Below are positions 25,100 to 34,117 of a stretch of 64,000 nt of DNA, one piece after another. The translations under genes were made by a program, and so were the position numbers. How positions within the stretch are numbered: the stretch's first letter is position 1; each line of letters opens with the position of its first letter. Under the pieces are notes generated by a model. It was given only the letters and a program-made list of their open reading frames with translations. It had not been told where the DNA came from and searched no databases. Origin of the DNA: Allopontixanthobacter sediminis. Its GTDB lineage: Bacteria; Pseudomonadota; Alphaproteobacteria; Sphingomonadales; Sphingomonadaceae. The stretch spans positions 1,054,001-1,118,000 of the forward strand of contig NZ_WTYL01000001.1 in assembly GCF_009828115.1 (NCBI RefSeq). The letters are read 5' to 3'.

Positions 25100-27910
25100 T
25101 CAGAACGTCGCCGTGACCGCATTCCCGTCGTAATCCAGCACCTGTCCATCGGTGCGATCGAATATTTCGCCACGTTGCGCGCCGTCATGGAGGATGATCG
25201 TAATCCGGCGCTGGTCGGCCATGCCGGGGAAGCACCCTTCCCGCGCGCCGACTGTAAGCTGGCGCTTGGCATCGTCCCACCGCATCGGAAGGCGGGCGAA
25301 TTCTCCGCGCGTGTAACCCATGTCAGTGCCTTCATCCTCGTACAGCGTGAAGGCACCGTCTGCCCCCGCGAAGACGTGCACCGTCAGCGGTCCTTGCGGA
25401 TTTTCGCCGGTCCACTGGACGTCCGGCCCCGTAGGAATGATCGCGCCCGAGCGGACGAACAGCGGCATGGATTCGCGCGGTGCAGCACTGACCACGCGCT
25501 GCCCGCCGGTCAGTTTTTCGCCGCTGCGGGTATCGTACCAGTCGGACCCGGACGGCAAGTAGACCTCGCGGCTGCGGGCTCCGAACTCGCTGACCGGAGC
25601 GACCAGAAGCGCGGGGCCGAAGATGTATTGATCGTCAATTTCCCAGGTCCGCCGGTCGCCTTCGAAATCCATCACCAGCGGCCGCATCATGGTGCCATCA
25701 TGAAAATGGGTGCTGGCTGCGACTGAGTAGATATACGGCATCAGGCGGTATCGCAGCCGGTGATAGTCCATCAGCCCTTCCCGCATCGCTGGATCGCCCT
25801 CGCTAATCAGATAGGTTTCGCGCCGCGGGAATTCGCCATGGCTGCGGAACAGCGGACTGAACGCTCCGAACTGGAACCACCGCAGATACAATTCCCGCCA
25901 TTCGGCAACATGCGCGGGGTCTTCGCGGCTGTAGCGATCTTCCAGCGCGAACCCGCCGATGTCGTGGGTCCAGTTGGGAACTCCGGCGACGCTCAGGTTC
26001 AGCCCGGCGCTGATCTGATCACGGAGATCGTCCCAGCGCGCGGCGACATCGCCGGACCACAGCGCAGAGGATGTCCGCTGTACACCGCCGAAACCGCTGC
26101 GAGTAAGGATGAAAGGCCGCGTATCGGGCTGTGCGGCGCGAAGCCCGTCGAACACGCCCTCCGCATGGACCAGCGGGTAGGAATTGAAGATCGCTGCGCC
26201 GGGTTCTCCGGTGGCTGGTGAGGTCATCTGGAACTTGCGCTGCTCGGCTGAAAGGTTGGAATGCCAGTCGGGCTCGGTCGCATCCATCCACCACGCATCG
26301 AAGCCAAGCGGCAACAGCGCGTCCTGCATTTGCCGCCAATAGATATCGCGCGCTTCCTTCGCGTAGGGATCGTAGAACGTGTTGGCATAACCCGGTCCGA
26401 CCCAATCACGCTGCTGCGCCGCCAGCGGCCGTTCGTATAGATACCCTTTTTCCCGCAGCTCCTGCCCGTTGTCGGTGCCGGGATAGAATTTTGGCCAGAC
26501 CGAAATCATGATCCGCCCGTTCAGCGCGTGAACCTGTTCCACCATCGCCTTGGGATCGGGGAAACGTGCTGGATCGAAACAGTGGCAGCCCCAGCTGTCT
26601 TCCGGCCAATAGAACCAGTCCTGCACCACGGCGTCGATCGGTATTTCCTGGTCGCGGTAGGTCTGCATCACTTCGACCAACTGCGCCTGTGTTTCATAGC
26701 GCTGGCGCGATTGCCAGAACCCATAGGCCCAGCGCGGCATCATCGGGGCCTCGCCGGTCAAACGGCGGTATCCGGCGATTGCCTCGTCCATGGTCGGAGC
26801 GGGGACGATATAATAATCGATCGCCTTTCCCGCCTCGCTTGCGAAACTGACCGAATGACGGTCCAGCGGAGGCAGCGGATCGGCATGTTCAAGCGCGATG
26901 TAACCCTGGTTTGGCTGCCACTCGATGCGCAGTTCGACCGCCTTCCCCGCTTTCGCCTCCAGTTCGAAATTGTGATACCACGGGTTCCAGTTCTGCCGCC
27001 AGCGTTCGAGCACCGGCTTCCCATCGGCAAAGACCGAGACGTAGCTGGAGGAATACAGACGGAACTTGTGCATCCCGTCCGCGTCCGGCGTGAATTTTCC
27101 TGTCCACACCACCCGCTGCGTCTGGACCGCGTTGCCCTGTGTATTCTGTCCGGTCGTCGCCGCCTCGACCGCGGCCTTCGCTTCTTCGGGCCAGCGCGCC
27201 TGGTCCTCGAGATACTGGTAATCGATGACCTGCTCGGTGCGGGTCAGGACCAGTCGATCACCGAGAAAATACTTCGCCTGCCAATCGAGGCTGAGCTTTT
27301 CATACGGGTCCGGATTACCGACGCGGGTGATCGACGCATTGTCCCACAGCAGGCCGTACCCGCGCGTCGACACCAGATAGGGCAGCGCGATCGCCATGTT
27401 ATGCTGCGCGAGTTCGACATCCTCTCCGTTGTAATTCATCTGCCGGTTCTGGTGCTGGCCCAGCCCGTACAGCCCTTCATCAGTGCCACGGTTGAACTGG
27501 ATACGGGTCGCAAACCACGGCTGCCCCTCGATTTCCACCGGTGTAATCCGCCGCGCCGGAGCATGTTCGTCGAGCAACACTGCGCCTTCTGCATCACGAA
27601 AGGTCAACTGCCCGTTGCCGAGCGCAATCGACGCAGAACCCTGTGGAGTCTTCAGAATTGCCCGGTCGCCCTCCAACGACACCAGCGGCAGGCCGTCCGG
27701 CTCCTTGTCGACCATCGCCGTGGAGGGCGCTTCCGGAAGCGCATCGGCGCCGTTGGTGATCCGCAACGTGCCATCGGCGAAGGCGAGCACGCGGACCTGT
27801 TCCCCGCTGTCGGTGGTAACCACCATGCCGTGCGGGACCTGCCGCATCTCCCCTGCCAGCGCTGGGGACGTCACAAAGATCAGGACAGCTAGCGCGGCGG
27901 AAAATTTCAT
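25100..27910 (-). CDS. GH31 alpha-xylosidase-like enzyme with PA14 insertion
   Basis: A 936-residue exported enzyme (Sec signal to about residue 19). The GH31 catalytic nucleophile lies in W-W-M-D-A-T-E-P-D (D543) and the acid in L-W-S-G-D-V-A-A-R-W-D (D621). A PA14-like beta domain is inserted between about residues 225 and 345, seen in G-K-F-T-P-D-A-D-G-M-H-K-F-R-L-Y. This arrangement is known from alpha-xylosidases acting on xyloglucan oligosaccharides, such as Cellvibrio Xyl31A. GAGGA lies six bases before ATG. It begins 10 bases after the stop of the GH3 gene and is followed by GH5. An alpha-glucosidase role is the alternative, but PA14 and the neighbours favour xylose removal. Confidence 0.9.
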   Translation of the reverse strand: MKFSAALAVLIFVTSPALAGEMRQVPHGMVVTTDSGEQVRVLAFADGTLRITNGADALPEAPSTAMVDKEPDGLPLVSLEGDRAILKTPQGSASIALGNGQLTFRDAEGAVLLDEHAPARRITPVEIEGQPWFATRIQFNRGTDEGLYGLGQHQNRQMNYNGEDVELAQHNMAIALPYLVSTRGYGLLWDNASITRVGNPDPYEKLSLDWQAKYFLGDRLVLTRTEQVIDYQYLEDQARWPEEAKAAVEAATTGQNTQGNAVQTQRVVWTGKFTPDADGMHKFRLYSSSYVSVFADGKPVLERWRQNWNPWYHNFELEAKAGKAVELRIEWQPNQGYIALEHADPLPPLDRHSVSFASEAGKAIDYYIVPAPTMDEAIAGYRRLTGEAPMMPRWAYGFWQSRQRYETQAQLVEVMQTYRDQEIPIDAVVQDWFYWPEDSWGCHCFDPARFPDPKAMVEQVHALNGRIMISVWPKFYPGTDNGQELREKGYLYERPLAAQQRDWVGPGYANTFYDPYAKEARDIYWRQMQDALLPLGFDAWWMDATEPDWHSNLSAEQRKFQMTSPATGEPGAAIFNSYPLVHAEGVFDGLRAAQPDTRPFILTRSGFGGVQRTSSALWSGDVAARWDDLRDQISAGLNLSVAGVPNWTHDIGGFALEDRYSREDPAHVAEWRELYLRWFQFGAFSPLFRSHGEFPRRETYLISEGDPAMREGLMDYHRLRYRLMPYIYSVAASTHFHDGTMMRPLVMDFEGDRRTWEIDDQYIFGPALLVAPVSEFGARSREVYLPSGSDWYDTRSGEKLTGGQRVVSAAPRESMPLFVRSGAIIPTGPDVQWTGENPQGPLTVHVFAGADGAFTLYEDEGTDMGYTRGEFARLPMRWDDAKRQLTVGAREGCFPGMADQRRITIILHDGAQRGEIFDRTDGQVLDYDGNAVTATF

Positions 27911-27919
27911 GGCTAATCC

Positions 27920-30271
27920 TCAGCGAACGGCGACTACCGTGGGGATGGCAGCGGGCGCGATCGTGCCGGGCGCGGAGCCGGTTATGGTGACCGTGGTGCG
28001 CGCGCGAATGTCGTTCGACGCGCTCCCGACCATCAGCTCGATTTCGCCTGGCTCGACTTGCCATTCGCCCGCCGCGCTCCACAGGGCGAACTGGGCCGCC
28101 GTCAGGGTGAAGCTGACAGACCTGCTCTCACCCGGCTCAAGCCGGATGCGGGCAAAGCCGCGCAATTGCTGGACGGGGCGGGAGACGCTCGCCACCGGAT
28201 CGCGCATGTAGAGCTGGACGACCTCGTCGCCCGCAAGGATCCCGGTGTTGGTCACCGGCACCGTCACGGTGACCGTGCCGCCCGCGGCAGCGATCGATTT
28301 GCCCGACAATGCGATCGGCCCGTAACCCGCGGTGGTATAGCTCAGTCCGTGCCCGAAAGCGTACAGCGGAGTGATCGGTTGATCCATATACCGCGCGGTG
28401 TCTTTGGCGATGTCGGGGTCTGCCGGGCGCCCGCTAGGAAGGTGATCGTAATTGGCGGGCACTTGCCCGACCGAGCGGGGGAAACTCGCTGTCAGCCGGC
28501 CGCCGGGATTGTTGTCGCCGAACAGGGTGTTGACGATTGCGGGCCCAGCCTCGACACCCAGTAGCCACGTGGCGAGCACGGCATCGGCCTGCGCATCGAC
28601 TTCGGGGATGGCGAGTGGACGGCCGCCCATCAGCACAACCACCAAAGGCTTTCCGGTCGCCGCCAGCGCCGCGAGCAATTCGCGCTGTCGGCCCGGCAGA
28701 TCGAGCGACGAGCGGCTGCGCGCTTCGCCGGACCAGTCGAAATCTTCCCCCAGCGCCGCAACGATAATGTCCGACTGCCGGGCGGCGGCAACCGCTGCGG
28801 CAATGCCTGACGGATCGTCCGACCGGCTGTCGGCCCCGGGAACATAGCGCACATCGGGATGCGCGGCTTCCAGCGCGGCGCGCAGGGTCACCACGTCTTC
28901 CGCCTGCCCGCGCGCACGCCATGATCCAAGCTGCGACAAGGCGTCGTCTGCCAGCGCCCCGATCAGCGCAATCCGTCCTGCGTCACGCGCCAGCGGAAGC
29001 ACGTTGCCCTCGTTTTTCAGCAGCACGATCGACCGCTCGGCGCTGGCCCGCGCCGCAGCGCGGTGATCGGCGGACAGCATCACCGCCGCCTCCCGCTGTG
29101 TGTCGTGATATTTGTAAGGGTCGTCGAACAGTCCGAGATCGCGCTTCACCGTCAGGATACGCCGGACCGCCTGATCGAGCATCGGCAAGAGCGCCGGATC
29201 CGTAGCAATAGCTGCGGCGAGGTCGGCAGCATAAACATCGGCGACCATATCCATGTCGACACTCGCGCGCAGGGCCAGTCCGGCGGCATCGGAACGGGTG
29301 CCCGCCACCCCGTGCGCCAGCAGTTCCTCGACCGCACGCCAATCCGACAGCAACAACCCTTCCCAGCCCCACTGGTCCCGCAACATGGTGCGCAGCAGCG
29401 CTTCGTTACCGGTGGTCGGAACGCCGTCGAGCGCGTTGAAGGCGGTCATGTAGCTTGCGGTGCCCGCTTCGGCGGCGGCGCGGAAGGGCGCGAGATAGAC
29501 TTCCTGCATGGTGCGCATGCCGACTTCGGCACCGGCATAATCCCGCCCACCCTCGGCAGCGCCGTAGGCCCCGAAATGCTTGGTTCCGGCCATGATCGTG
29601 TCCGCCGCGCCAAGATCGCTGCCCTGGAACCCGCGAACTTGCGCCTCCGCCATCCGGCTGCCGAGATACGCGTCCTCGCCCGCGCCTTCCACGATACGGC
29701 CCCACCGAGGATCGCGCGCGACATCGACCATCGGCGCGAAAGTCCAATGGAGTCCGGCAGCGGCGGATTCGCGCGCCGCGATCCGTGCATGGTCTTCCAT
29801 GACTTGCGGATCCCAGCTTGCCGACATGGCCAGCGGAACCGGGAAGATCGTGCGGTAGCCATGCACGACGTCCATCGCGAACAGCAACGGGATGCCGAGG
29901 CGGCTTTCCTCGACAGCCACCCGCTGCAGCTCGCGCAGCGGCGCAGCACCGGCAACGTGGAGGTAAGAGCCAACTTCGCCGCGTCGGACTTTCTCGAGTT
30001 CGTCGGGACCAAGTCTGGAATTGAGCGCCTTGGAACGCCCCCCCATGCGCTGAACCAACTGGCCGATCTTTTCCGCCAGCGTCATCCTTTCGATCAGCGA
30101 ATCGATATCCAACCGGATGGGCGATGGATCAGGCGAAGCGACCTCTGGAGAGGGCCGGTCGATGACTTGCGGAACTGTTTCACCAAACGCCATGACCTCT
30201 CCCCGCACCCCGGTGGGAAACGCGGCGACGGTGAATAATGATATCGCTACCAAAGAAGCCGATGCCCGCAT
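27920..30271 (-). CDS. GH3 beta-glucosidase, periplasmic (BglX-like)
   Basis: A 783-residue exported GH3 enzyme and first gene of the minus-strand operon. Signal peptide M-R-A-S-A-S-L-V-A-I then a hydrophobic run. K-H-F-G-A-Y-G-A-A-E-G-G-R-D-Y binds the sugar in subsite -1, and the nucleophile is in L-L-L-S-D-W (D310). A second alpha/beta domain and a C-terminal fibronectin-III-like domain (G-D-E-V-V-Q-L-Y-M-R-D) follow, as in BglX. It releases terminal beta-linked glucose or xylose from oligosaccharides. Start 30271 is supported by GGGAGGGG eight bases upstream and by the signal peptide; the 30-residue extension to 30361 does not fit. One operator copy lies inside the signal-peptide codons. 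Confidence 0.92.
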   Translation of the reverse strand: MRASASLVAISLFTVAAFPTGVRGEVMAFGETVPQVIDRPSPEVASPDPSPIRLDIDSLIERMTLAEKIGQLVQRMGGRSKALNSRLGPDELEKVRRGEVGSYLHVAGAAPLRELQRVAVEESRLGIPLLFAMDVVHGYRTIFPVPLAMSASWDPQVMEDHARIAARESAAAGLHWTFAPMVDVARDPRWGRIVEGAGEDAYLGSRMAEAQVRGFQGSDLGAADTIMAGTKHFGAYGAAEGGRDYAGAEVGMRTMQEVYLAPFRAAAEAGTASYMTAFNALDGVPTTGNEALLRTMLRDQWGWEGLLLSDWRAVEELLAHGVAGTRSDAAGLALRASVDMDMVADVYAADLAAAIATDPALLPMLDQAVRRILTVKRDLGLFDDPYKYHDTQREAAVMLSADHRAAARASAERSIVLLKNEGNVLPLARDAGRIALIGALADDALSQLGSWRARGQAEDVVTLRAALEAAHPDVRYVPGADSRSDDPSGIAAAVAAARQSDIIVAALGEDFDWSGEARSRSSLDLPGRQRELLAALAATGKPLVVVLMGGRPLAIPEVDAQADAVLATWLLGVEAGPAIVNTLFGDNNPGGRLTASFPRSVGQVPANYDHLPSGRPADPDIAKDTARYMDQPITPLYAFGHGLSYTTAGYGPIALSGKSIAAAGGTVTVTVPVTNTGILAGDEVVQLYMRDPVASVSRPVQQLRGFARIRLEPGESRSVSFTLTAAQFALWSAAGEWQVEPGEIELMVGSASNDIRARTTVTITGSAPGTIAPAAIPTVVAVR
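30239..30252. promoter_or_regulatory. Possible LacI/XylR-type operator, site 3 (TGATATCGCTACCA), inside coding sequence
   Basis: A copy of the 14-bp motif with one core mismatch, located about 20-33 bases downstream of the GH3 start at 30271, within codons for the signal peptide. Site 4 lies 133 bases further upstream, so the two could act as a pair through looping. It could also be a chance match; the conserved Leu-Val-Ala-Ile codons partly constrain the sequence. Confidence 0.5.
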
Positions 30272-30385
30272 TCCGATGTCCCCTCCCGCGCTCTTTTCAT
30301 GCGCTTGTCCGCACACGCTACGGTCACAATCGCCAGAAGGCAAGGCTGCCGCGATTGACATGCGTCACCGCATTTCATAGCAGGA

Positions 30386-30399
30386 TGATAGCGCTCCCA
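30386..30399. promoter_or_regulatory. Predicted LacI/XylR-type operator, site 4 (TGATAGCGCTCCCA)
   Basis: A 14-bp copy with one departure from the consensus in the right half, placed between divergent GH3 genes: 115 bases upstream of the minus-strand start and 60 bases upstream of the plus-strand start. It can therefore serve both directions. Confidence 0.68.
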
Positions 30400-30458
30400 A
30401 TTGGGAAAGCGCGTGGGACAGCGACCGAACGACGGTTGCGTGAGAGAGGATTGGGATC

Positions 30459-32981
30459 ATGGTCGCGTTCGGCAGGACATTCGCCTTATTGGCAGGAACC
30501 GCGCTCGCTGCGTGCACGACAACCGGGGCCAATACTGTCCCCACCGCACAAGCTGGTGGAACCGAAGCCTCGGTCGCCGCTGCGGGTATCGCCAATCCCG
30601 AAATCTGGCCTGCCTACAACTATCCCGTCCCGCTGCAGGCAGACGATGAAGCGCGCATTACCCGCCTGCTCGCCGCTATGACCTTGGAAGAAAAGGTCGG
30701 CCAGCTGGTCCAGGCGGATCTTTGCTGCGTTACTCCGGAAGATGTGAAGACCTACAATCTCGGCTCGATCCTGGTGGGCGGTAACAGTGGCCCGAACGGA
30801 AACGATCTTTCGCCCGCGCCAGACTGGCTCAAGGCCGCCGACGATTTCTACCTCGCGTCGGTCGACGATTCCGACGGCGGGGTAAGCATTCCTGTTGTCT
30901 GGGGTACCGACGCAGTTCACGGGCATGCGAACATTATCGGTGCAACCGTGTTTCCACACAACATCGGCCTCGGCGCAATGCGCGATCCGGAACTGATCGA
31001 ACGTATTGGGCACGTCACGGCGAAGGAAATCCGCGTCACCGGGCAGGAGTGGACCTTTGCGCCGACCGTTGCGGTGCCGCAGGACTTCCGCTGGGGCCGC
31101 GCCTACGAAGGCTATTCCTCGGACCCGGACCTTGTCGCTTCCTATGTCGGCGCGATGGTTCGCGGCCTGCAGGGCCCGCCCACCAATGATAATCTCCTTG
31201 CCGGGCCCTACGTGATCGCATCGACCAAGCACTTCCTTGCCGATGGCGGTACCGACAAGGGTGTCGACCAAGGTGACAGCTCGATCACGGAGGAAGCACT
31301 CCGCGACATTCACGGCACGCCTTACGGCCCCGCGATTGCCGAGGGTGTATCGACGGTCATGGTCAGTTTCTCGAGCTGGCAGGGCGTCAAGATGACCGGC
31401 AACAAGTCGCTCATTACCGGGGTCCTGAAAGACCGGATGGATTTCGGCGGCTTCGTCGTGTCCGACTGGAATGCCCACGGCCAGGTCGAAGGCTGCACCA
31501 ACGACAGCTGCCCGCAGGCACTGGCAGCCGGGCTAGACATGTACATGGCCCCGGACACCTGGAAACCGATCTACGAAGACACGCTGGCCCGCGCCAAGGC
31601 CGGCACGATCCCGATGGACCGGATCGACGATGCCGTTACGCGAATCTTGCGGGTCAAGGGCCGGCTGGGGCTGTTCGAAGCGGGCAAGCCTTCCGATCGG
31701 CCGTATTCGGGCCAGTATGAATTGCTCGGCGCGCCGGAACACCGTGAAGTCGCGCGCGAAGCGGTGCGAAAGTCGCTTGTACTGCTGAAGAACCAGGGTG
31801 TGCTGCCGATCGCTCCGGGCGGGCGGCTGCTGGTCGCTGGAGAAGGAGTTGACGACATTGCTCGGCAGTCCGGGGGCTGGACATTATCCTGGCAGGGCAC
31901 CGGGGTCGACAACAGCCATTTTCCCGGAGCTACGTCGATCTGGAGCGGTTTGAAACAAGCCGTGGAAGCGGGCGGAGGAAGCGCGGAACTTGCGCCTGAT
32001 GGCCAGTTCTCCCAGCGCCCGGATGCTGCGGTCGTGGTCTTCGGCGAAACGCCGTATGCCGAATTTCAGGGTGACCGCGCAGTGCTTGCGCTCGATCCGG
32101 AACTTACCGCTCCCTACGAAACTATGCGCCGCTTGAAGGCGCAGGGAATTCCGGTTGTCGCGTTGATGATCACCGGGCGGCCGCTGTACGTAAACCCGGC
32201 TCTCAATTCCGCCGACGCCTTCGTGGTCGCTTGGCTTCCCGGCACCGAGGGCGGCGGGATCGCCGACGTGCTGGTTGGCAGCGCAGAAGGCAGCCCGCGC
32301 CATGATTTCGTGGGCAAGCTGCCCACCGCGTGGCCGCGCACCGTCGACATGGCGGATGGCGCATTGTTCAAATTCGGTGACGGGCTGACGTACCGCAGCC
32401 CGCGCTCCGCGTGGACACCCTTGGCCGAACTGGACGCCAGCGCAATGGCGGGTGACAGCCGGCTATGGTTCAGCGCCGGTTCGCCAGCCGCGCGCTGGTC
32501 TCTGCTAGTGAACGGCGAGACCACCGGTGACCAGACCCGCGTCACCACCGTCCCCGCCGAGGCGCTCGGCGGACGAGTGCGCATCGCAGCGGAAAACTTC
32601 GTGGTCCAGGAAGGCGCACGGCGCTTCACGATCGACAGCGGCACCGCCAATGTCGCGCTCCGTAACTTCGAAGCGGTCAATGTGGACAAGGAAACCAACG
32701 CGGACATCCTGCTGCTGGCGACCATCAAGGTGTGGGACGCGCCCGACAGCGCAAGGATCGGCGCGATCGGCCCCAACGCCCGCGGATTTGCTAACTTCGC
32801 GATGCCTGCCAGCGGAGAATGGGTACGCTACGGCATTCCGCTCAAGTGCTTGCGCCAGAAAGGGGCAGAGGTCACCAATCTGACCGAGCCGTTCGTGCTG
32901 AACACCGTGGGCCAAGCGGATTACGCAATCGGAGAAGTACGGCTGGGCACAGACGCACAAGTGGTCCTGCCCTGTTCCTGA
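30459..32981 (+). CDS. GH3 exo-beta-glucosidase, lipoprotein, with C-terminal beta domain
   Basis: An 840-residue GH3 enzyme of the CelD/ExoP type. Signal peptide with lipobox L-A-A-C (C19). K-H-F-L-A-D-G-G-T and the nucleophile in V-V-S-D-W-N-A-H-G (D336) are clear; the second domain carries the loop F-G-E-T-P-Y-A-E that holds the acid candidate. A C-terminal beta region of about 170 residues (from about 670) resembles the ExoP-type galactose-binding-like domain. It would remove glucose from beta-1,3 or beta-1,4 glucan or xyloglucan ends. GAGAGGA stands nine bases before ATG. It is divergent from the other GH3 operon and followed by a cupin-like gene 30 bases on. Confidence 0.92.
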   Translation: MVAFGRTFALLAGTALAACTTTGANTVPTAQAGGTEASVAAAGIANPEIWPAYNYPVPLQADDEARITRLLAAMTLEEKVGQLVQADLCCVTPEDVKTYNLGSILVGGNSGPNGNDLSPAPDWLKAADDFYLASVDDSDGGVSIPVVWGTDAVHGHANIIGATVFPHNIGLGAMRDPELIERIGHVTAKEIRVTGQEWTFAPTVAVPQDFRWGRAYEGYSSDPDLVASYVGAMVRGLQGPPTNDNLLAGPYVIASTKHFLADGGTDKGVDQGDSSITEEALRDIHGTPYGPAIAEGVSTVMVSFSSWQGVKMTGNKSLITGVLKDRMDFGGFVVSDWNAHGQVEGCTNDSCPQALAAGLDMYMAPDTWKPIYEDTLARAKAGTIPMDRIDDAVTRILRVKGRLGLFEAGKPSDRPYSGQYELLGAPEHREVAREAVRKSLVLLKNQGVLPIAPGGRLLVAGEGVDDIARQSGGWTLSWQGTGVDNSHFPGATSIWSGLKQAVEAGGGSAELAPDGQFSQRPDAAVVVFGETPYAEFQGDRAVLALDPELTAPYETMRRLKAQGIPVVALMITGRPLYVNPALNSADAFVVAWLPGTEGGGIADVLVGSAEGSPRHDFVGKLPTAWPRTVDMADGALFKFGDGLTYRSPRSAWTPLAELDASAMAGDSRLWFSAGSPAARWSLLVNGETTGDQTRVTTVPAEALGGRVRIAAENFVVQEGARRFTIDSGTANVALRNFEAVNVDKETNADILLLATIKVWDAPDSARIGAIGPNARGFANFAMPASGEWVRYGIPLKCLRQKGAEVTNLTEPFVLNTVGQADYAIGEVRLGTDAQVVLPCS

Positions 32982-33011
32982 ACCCGCTCCTGATGTGCTA
33001 GGACCTGGGCG

Positions 33012-34019
33012 ATGAGCCCCGTCGAAGAAATCGCCGCACCCGATCGTACCACGTTCGAGCGCGACATTCGCCCGCTGTATCGCCCGGTGGTGATACGCGG
33101 CGCGGCGCGTGACTGGCCGGTTGTCGCGGCGGGCAATCGCTCTGCTGACGAGGCTCTCGGTTATCTCGAAGGTCTCGACAGCGGCGCGCCGACGATGCTG
33201 ATGATCGCCCCGCCGGACCAAAAGGGCCGTTTCTTCTACAGTCCGGATATGCGGGCCTTCAATTTCCGGCGCGAACAGGCGACCATCTCGCAGCTGGCCG
33301 ACCATTTGCGCCAGATTGCGGAACAGGCGGAACCGATCGGAATTTACGCCGGAGCGACCTCTGCCGCGTCGCATTTGCCAGGTTTCGAGGCGGACAATCC
33401 CTTCGCATTAGCCGGGCCGGAAACTGGCGCGACCACGCGGGTATGGCTCGGCAATGCGACCCAGGTGGCGACCCATTTCGACCTGTCGGACAATTTCGCG
33501 GTCGTGGCCTTGGGCCGGCGGCGCTTCACGCTGTTCCCGCCCGAGGCCACCGCCGATCTGTATGTCGGACCGTTCGACGTCACTCTCGCCGGACAACCGG
33601 TCAGCATGGTCGATCCGCTTGCCCCCGATCATGAGCGCTACCCGCGCTTCGCCGACGCTCTGGCCAAGGCCCAGTTTGCCGAACTCGAACCGGGTGATGC
33701 AATCTACATTCCGACCCTGTGGTGGCACCATGTTCAGGCCACGGCACCGATCAATATCCTGGTGAATTACTGGCACAACGACGCTCCCCATGGGGGCGGT
33801 TTTCTCGCCCTGATCCACGCGATCCTGGCGATCCGGGACCAGCCCGATGGTCAGCGCGACGCGTGGCGCGAATGGTTCGACCATTTCGTGTTTGGACCGG
33901 ATGCGAAGGAAGCAGCGGACCACCTTCCGCCGCACGCCCGAACAGTCACGGGGCCGCCCTCGCCCCAGCGTGACGAGATGATCCGCCGTTTCCTGGCGCA
34001 GATACTTAACGTCCGCTGA
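33012..34019 (+). CDS. Cupin-like (JmjC-related, cupin_8) protein
   Basis: A 335-residue cytoplasmic protein with the cupin_8/jumonji-like fold of Fe(II)/2-oxoglutarate oxygenases. The probable iron ligands are the H-x-D of T-H-F-D (H155, D157) and a distal His in W-W-H-H (H239). The block R-R-R-F-T-L-F-P-P and P-G-D-A-I-Y-I-P are also typical. AGGA lies eight bases before ATG. It is co-oriented with the GH3 gene 30 bases upstream. A paralogue with the same spacing of the metal ligands is at 62999. Members of this group are common beside TonB receptors and tryptophan-halogenase-like genes in sphingomonads, Caulobacter and xanthomonads; their substrate is unknown. Confidence 0.82.
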   Translation: MSPVEEIAAPDRTTFERDIRPLYRPVVIRGAARDWPVVAAGNRSADEALGYLEGLDSGAPTMLMIAPPDQKGRFFYSPDMRAFNFRREQATISQLADHLRQIAEQAEPIGIYAGATSAASHLPGFEADNPFALAGPETGATTRVWLGNATQVATHFDLSDNFAVVALGRRRFTLFPPEATADLYVGPFDVTLAGQPVSMVDPLAPDHERYPRFADALAKAQFAELEPGDAIYIPTLWWHHVQATAPINILVNYWHNDAPHGGGFLALIHAILAIRDQPDGQRDAWREWFDHFVFGPDAKEAADHLPPHARTVTGPPSPQRDEMIRRFLAQILNVR

Positions 34020-34061
34020 CGGACCAGTTTAGATCGGTACTTTACCGTCACCTCCTCTTCA

Positions 34062-34075
34062 TGTTAGCGCTAACG
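34062..34075. promoter_or_regulatory. Predicted LacI/XylR-type operator, site 5 (TGTTAGCGCTAACG)
   Basis: A palindromic copy (TTAGCGCTAA core perfect) in the 98-base gap between the cupin-like gene and the GH5 gene, 42 bases upstream of the GH5 start. It implies that the GH5 gene and the next gene have their own promoter. The right edge departs from the consensus. Confidence 0.7.
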
Positions 34076-34117
34076 CGAACTAGCCGGTCGTCCAGAATCG
34101 GCAGAGGGAGATGCCTG

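Noticed and set aside
25048-25356. N-terminal extension of the GH5 gene into the end of GH31.
   Set aside because: The extension reads in the wrong frame of GH31, has no signal, and a good ribosome site lies directly before the two ATGs at 25047 and 25044.
26528-27892. A 454-codon plus-strand open frame opposite GH31.
   Set aside because: Shadow of the GH31 gene, which has signal peptide and catalytic residues; the mirror has no recognisable domain.
29063-30238. A 391-codon plus-strand open frame opposite the minus-strand GH3 gene.
   Set aside because: Shadow of a GH3 gene with intact motifs.
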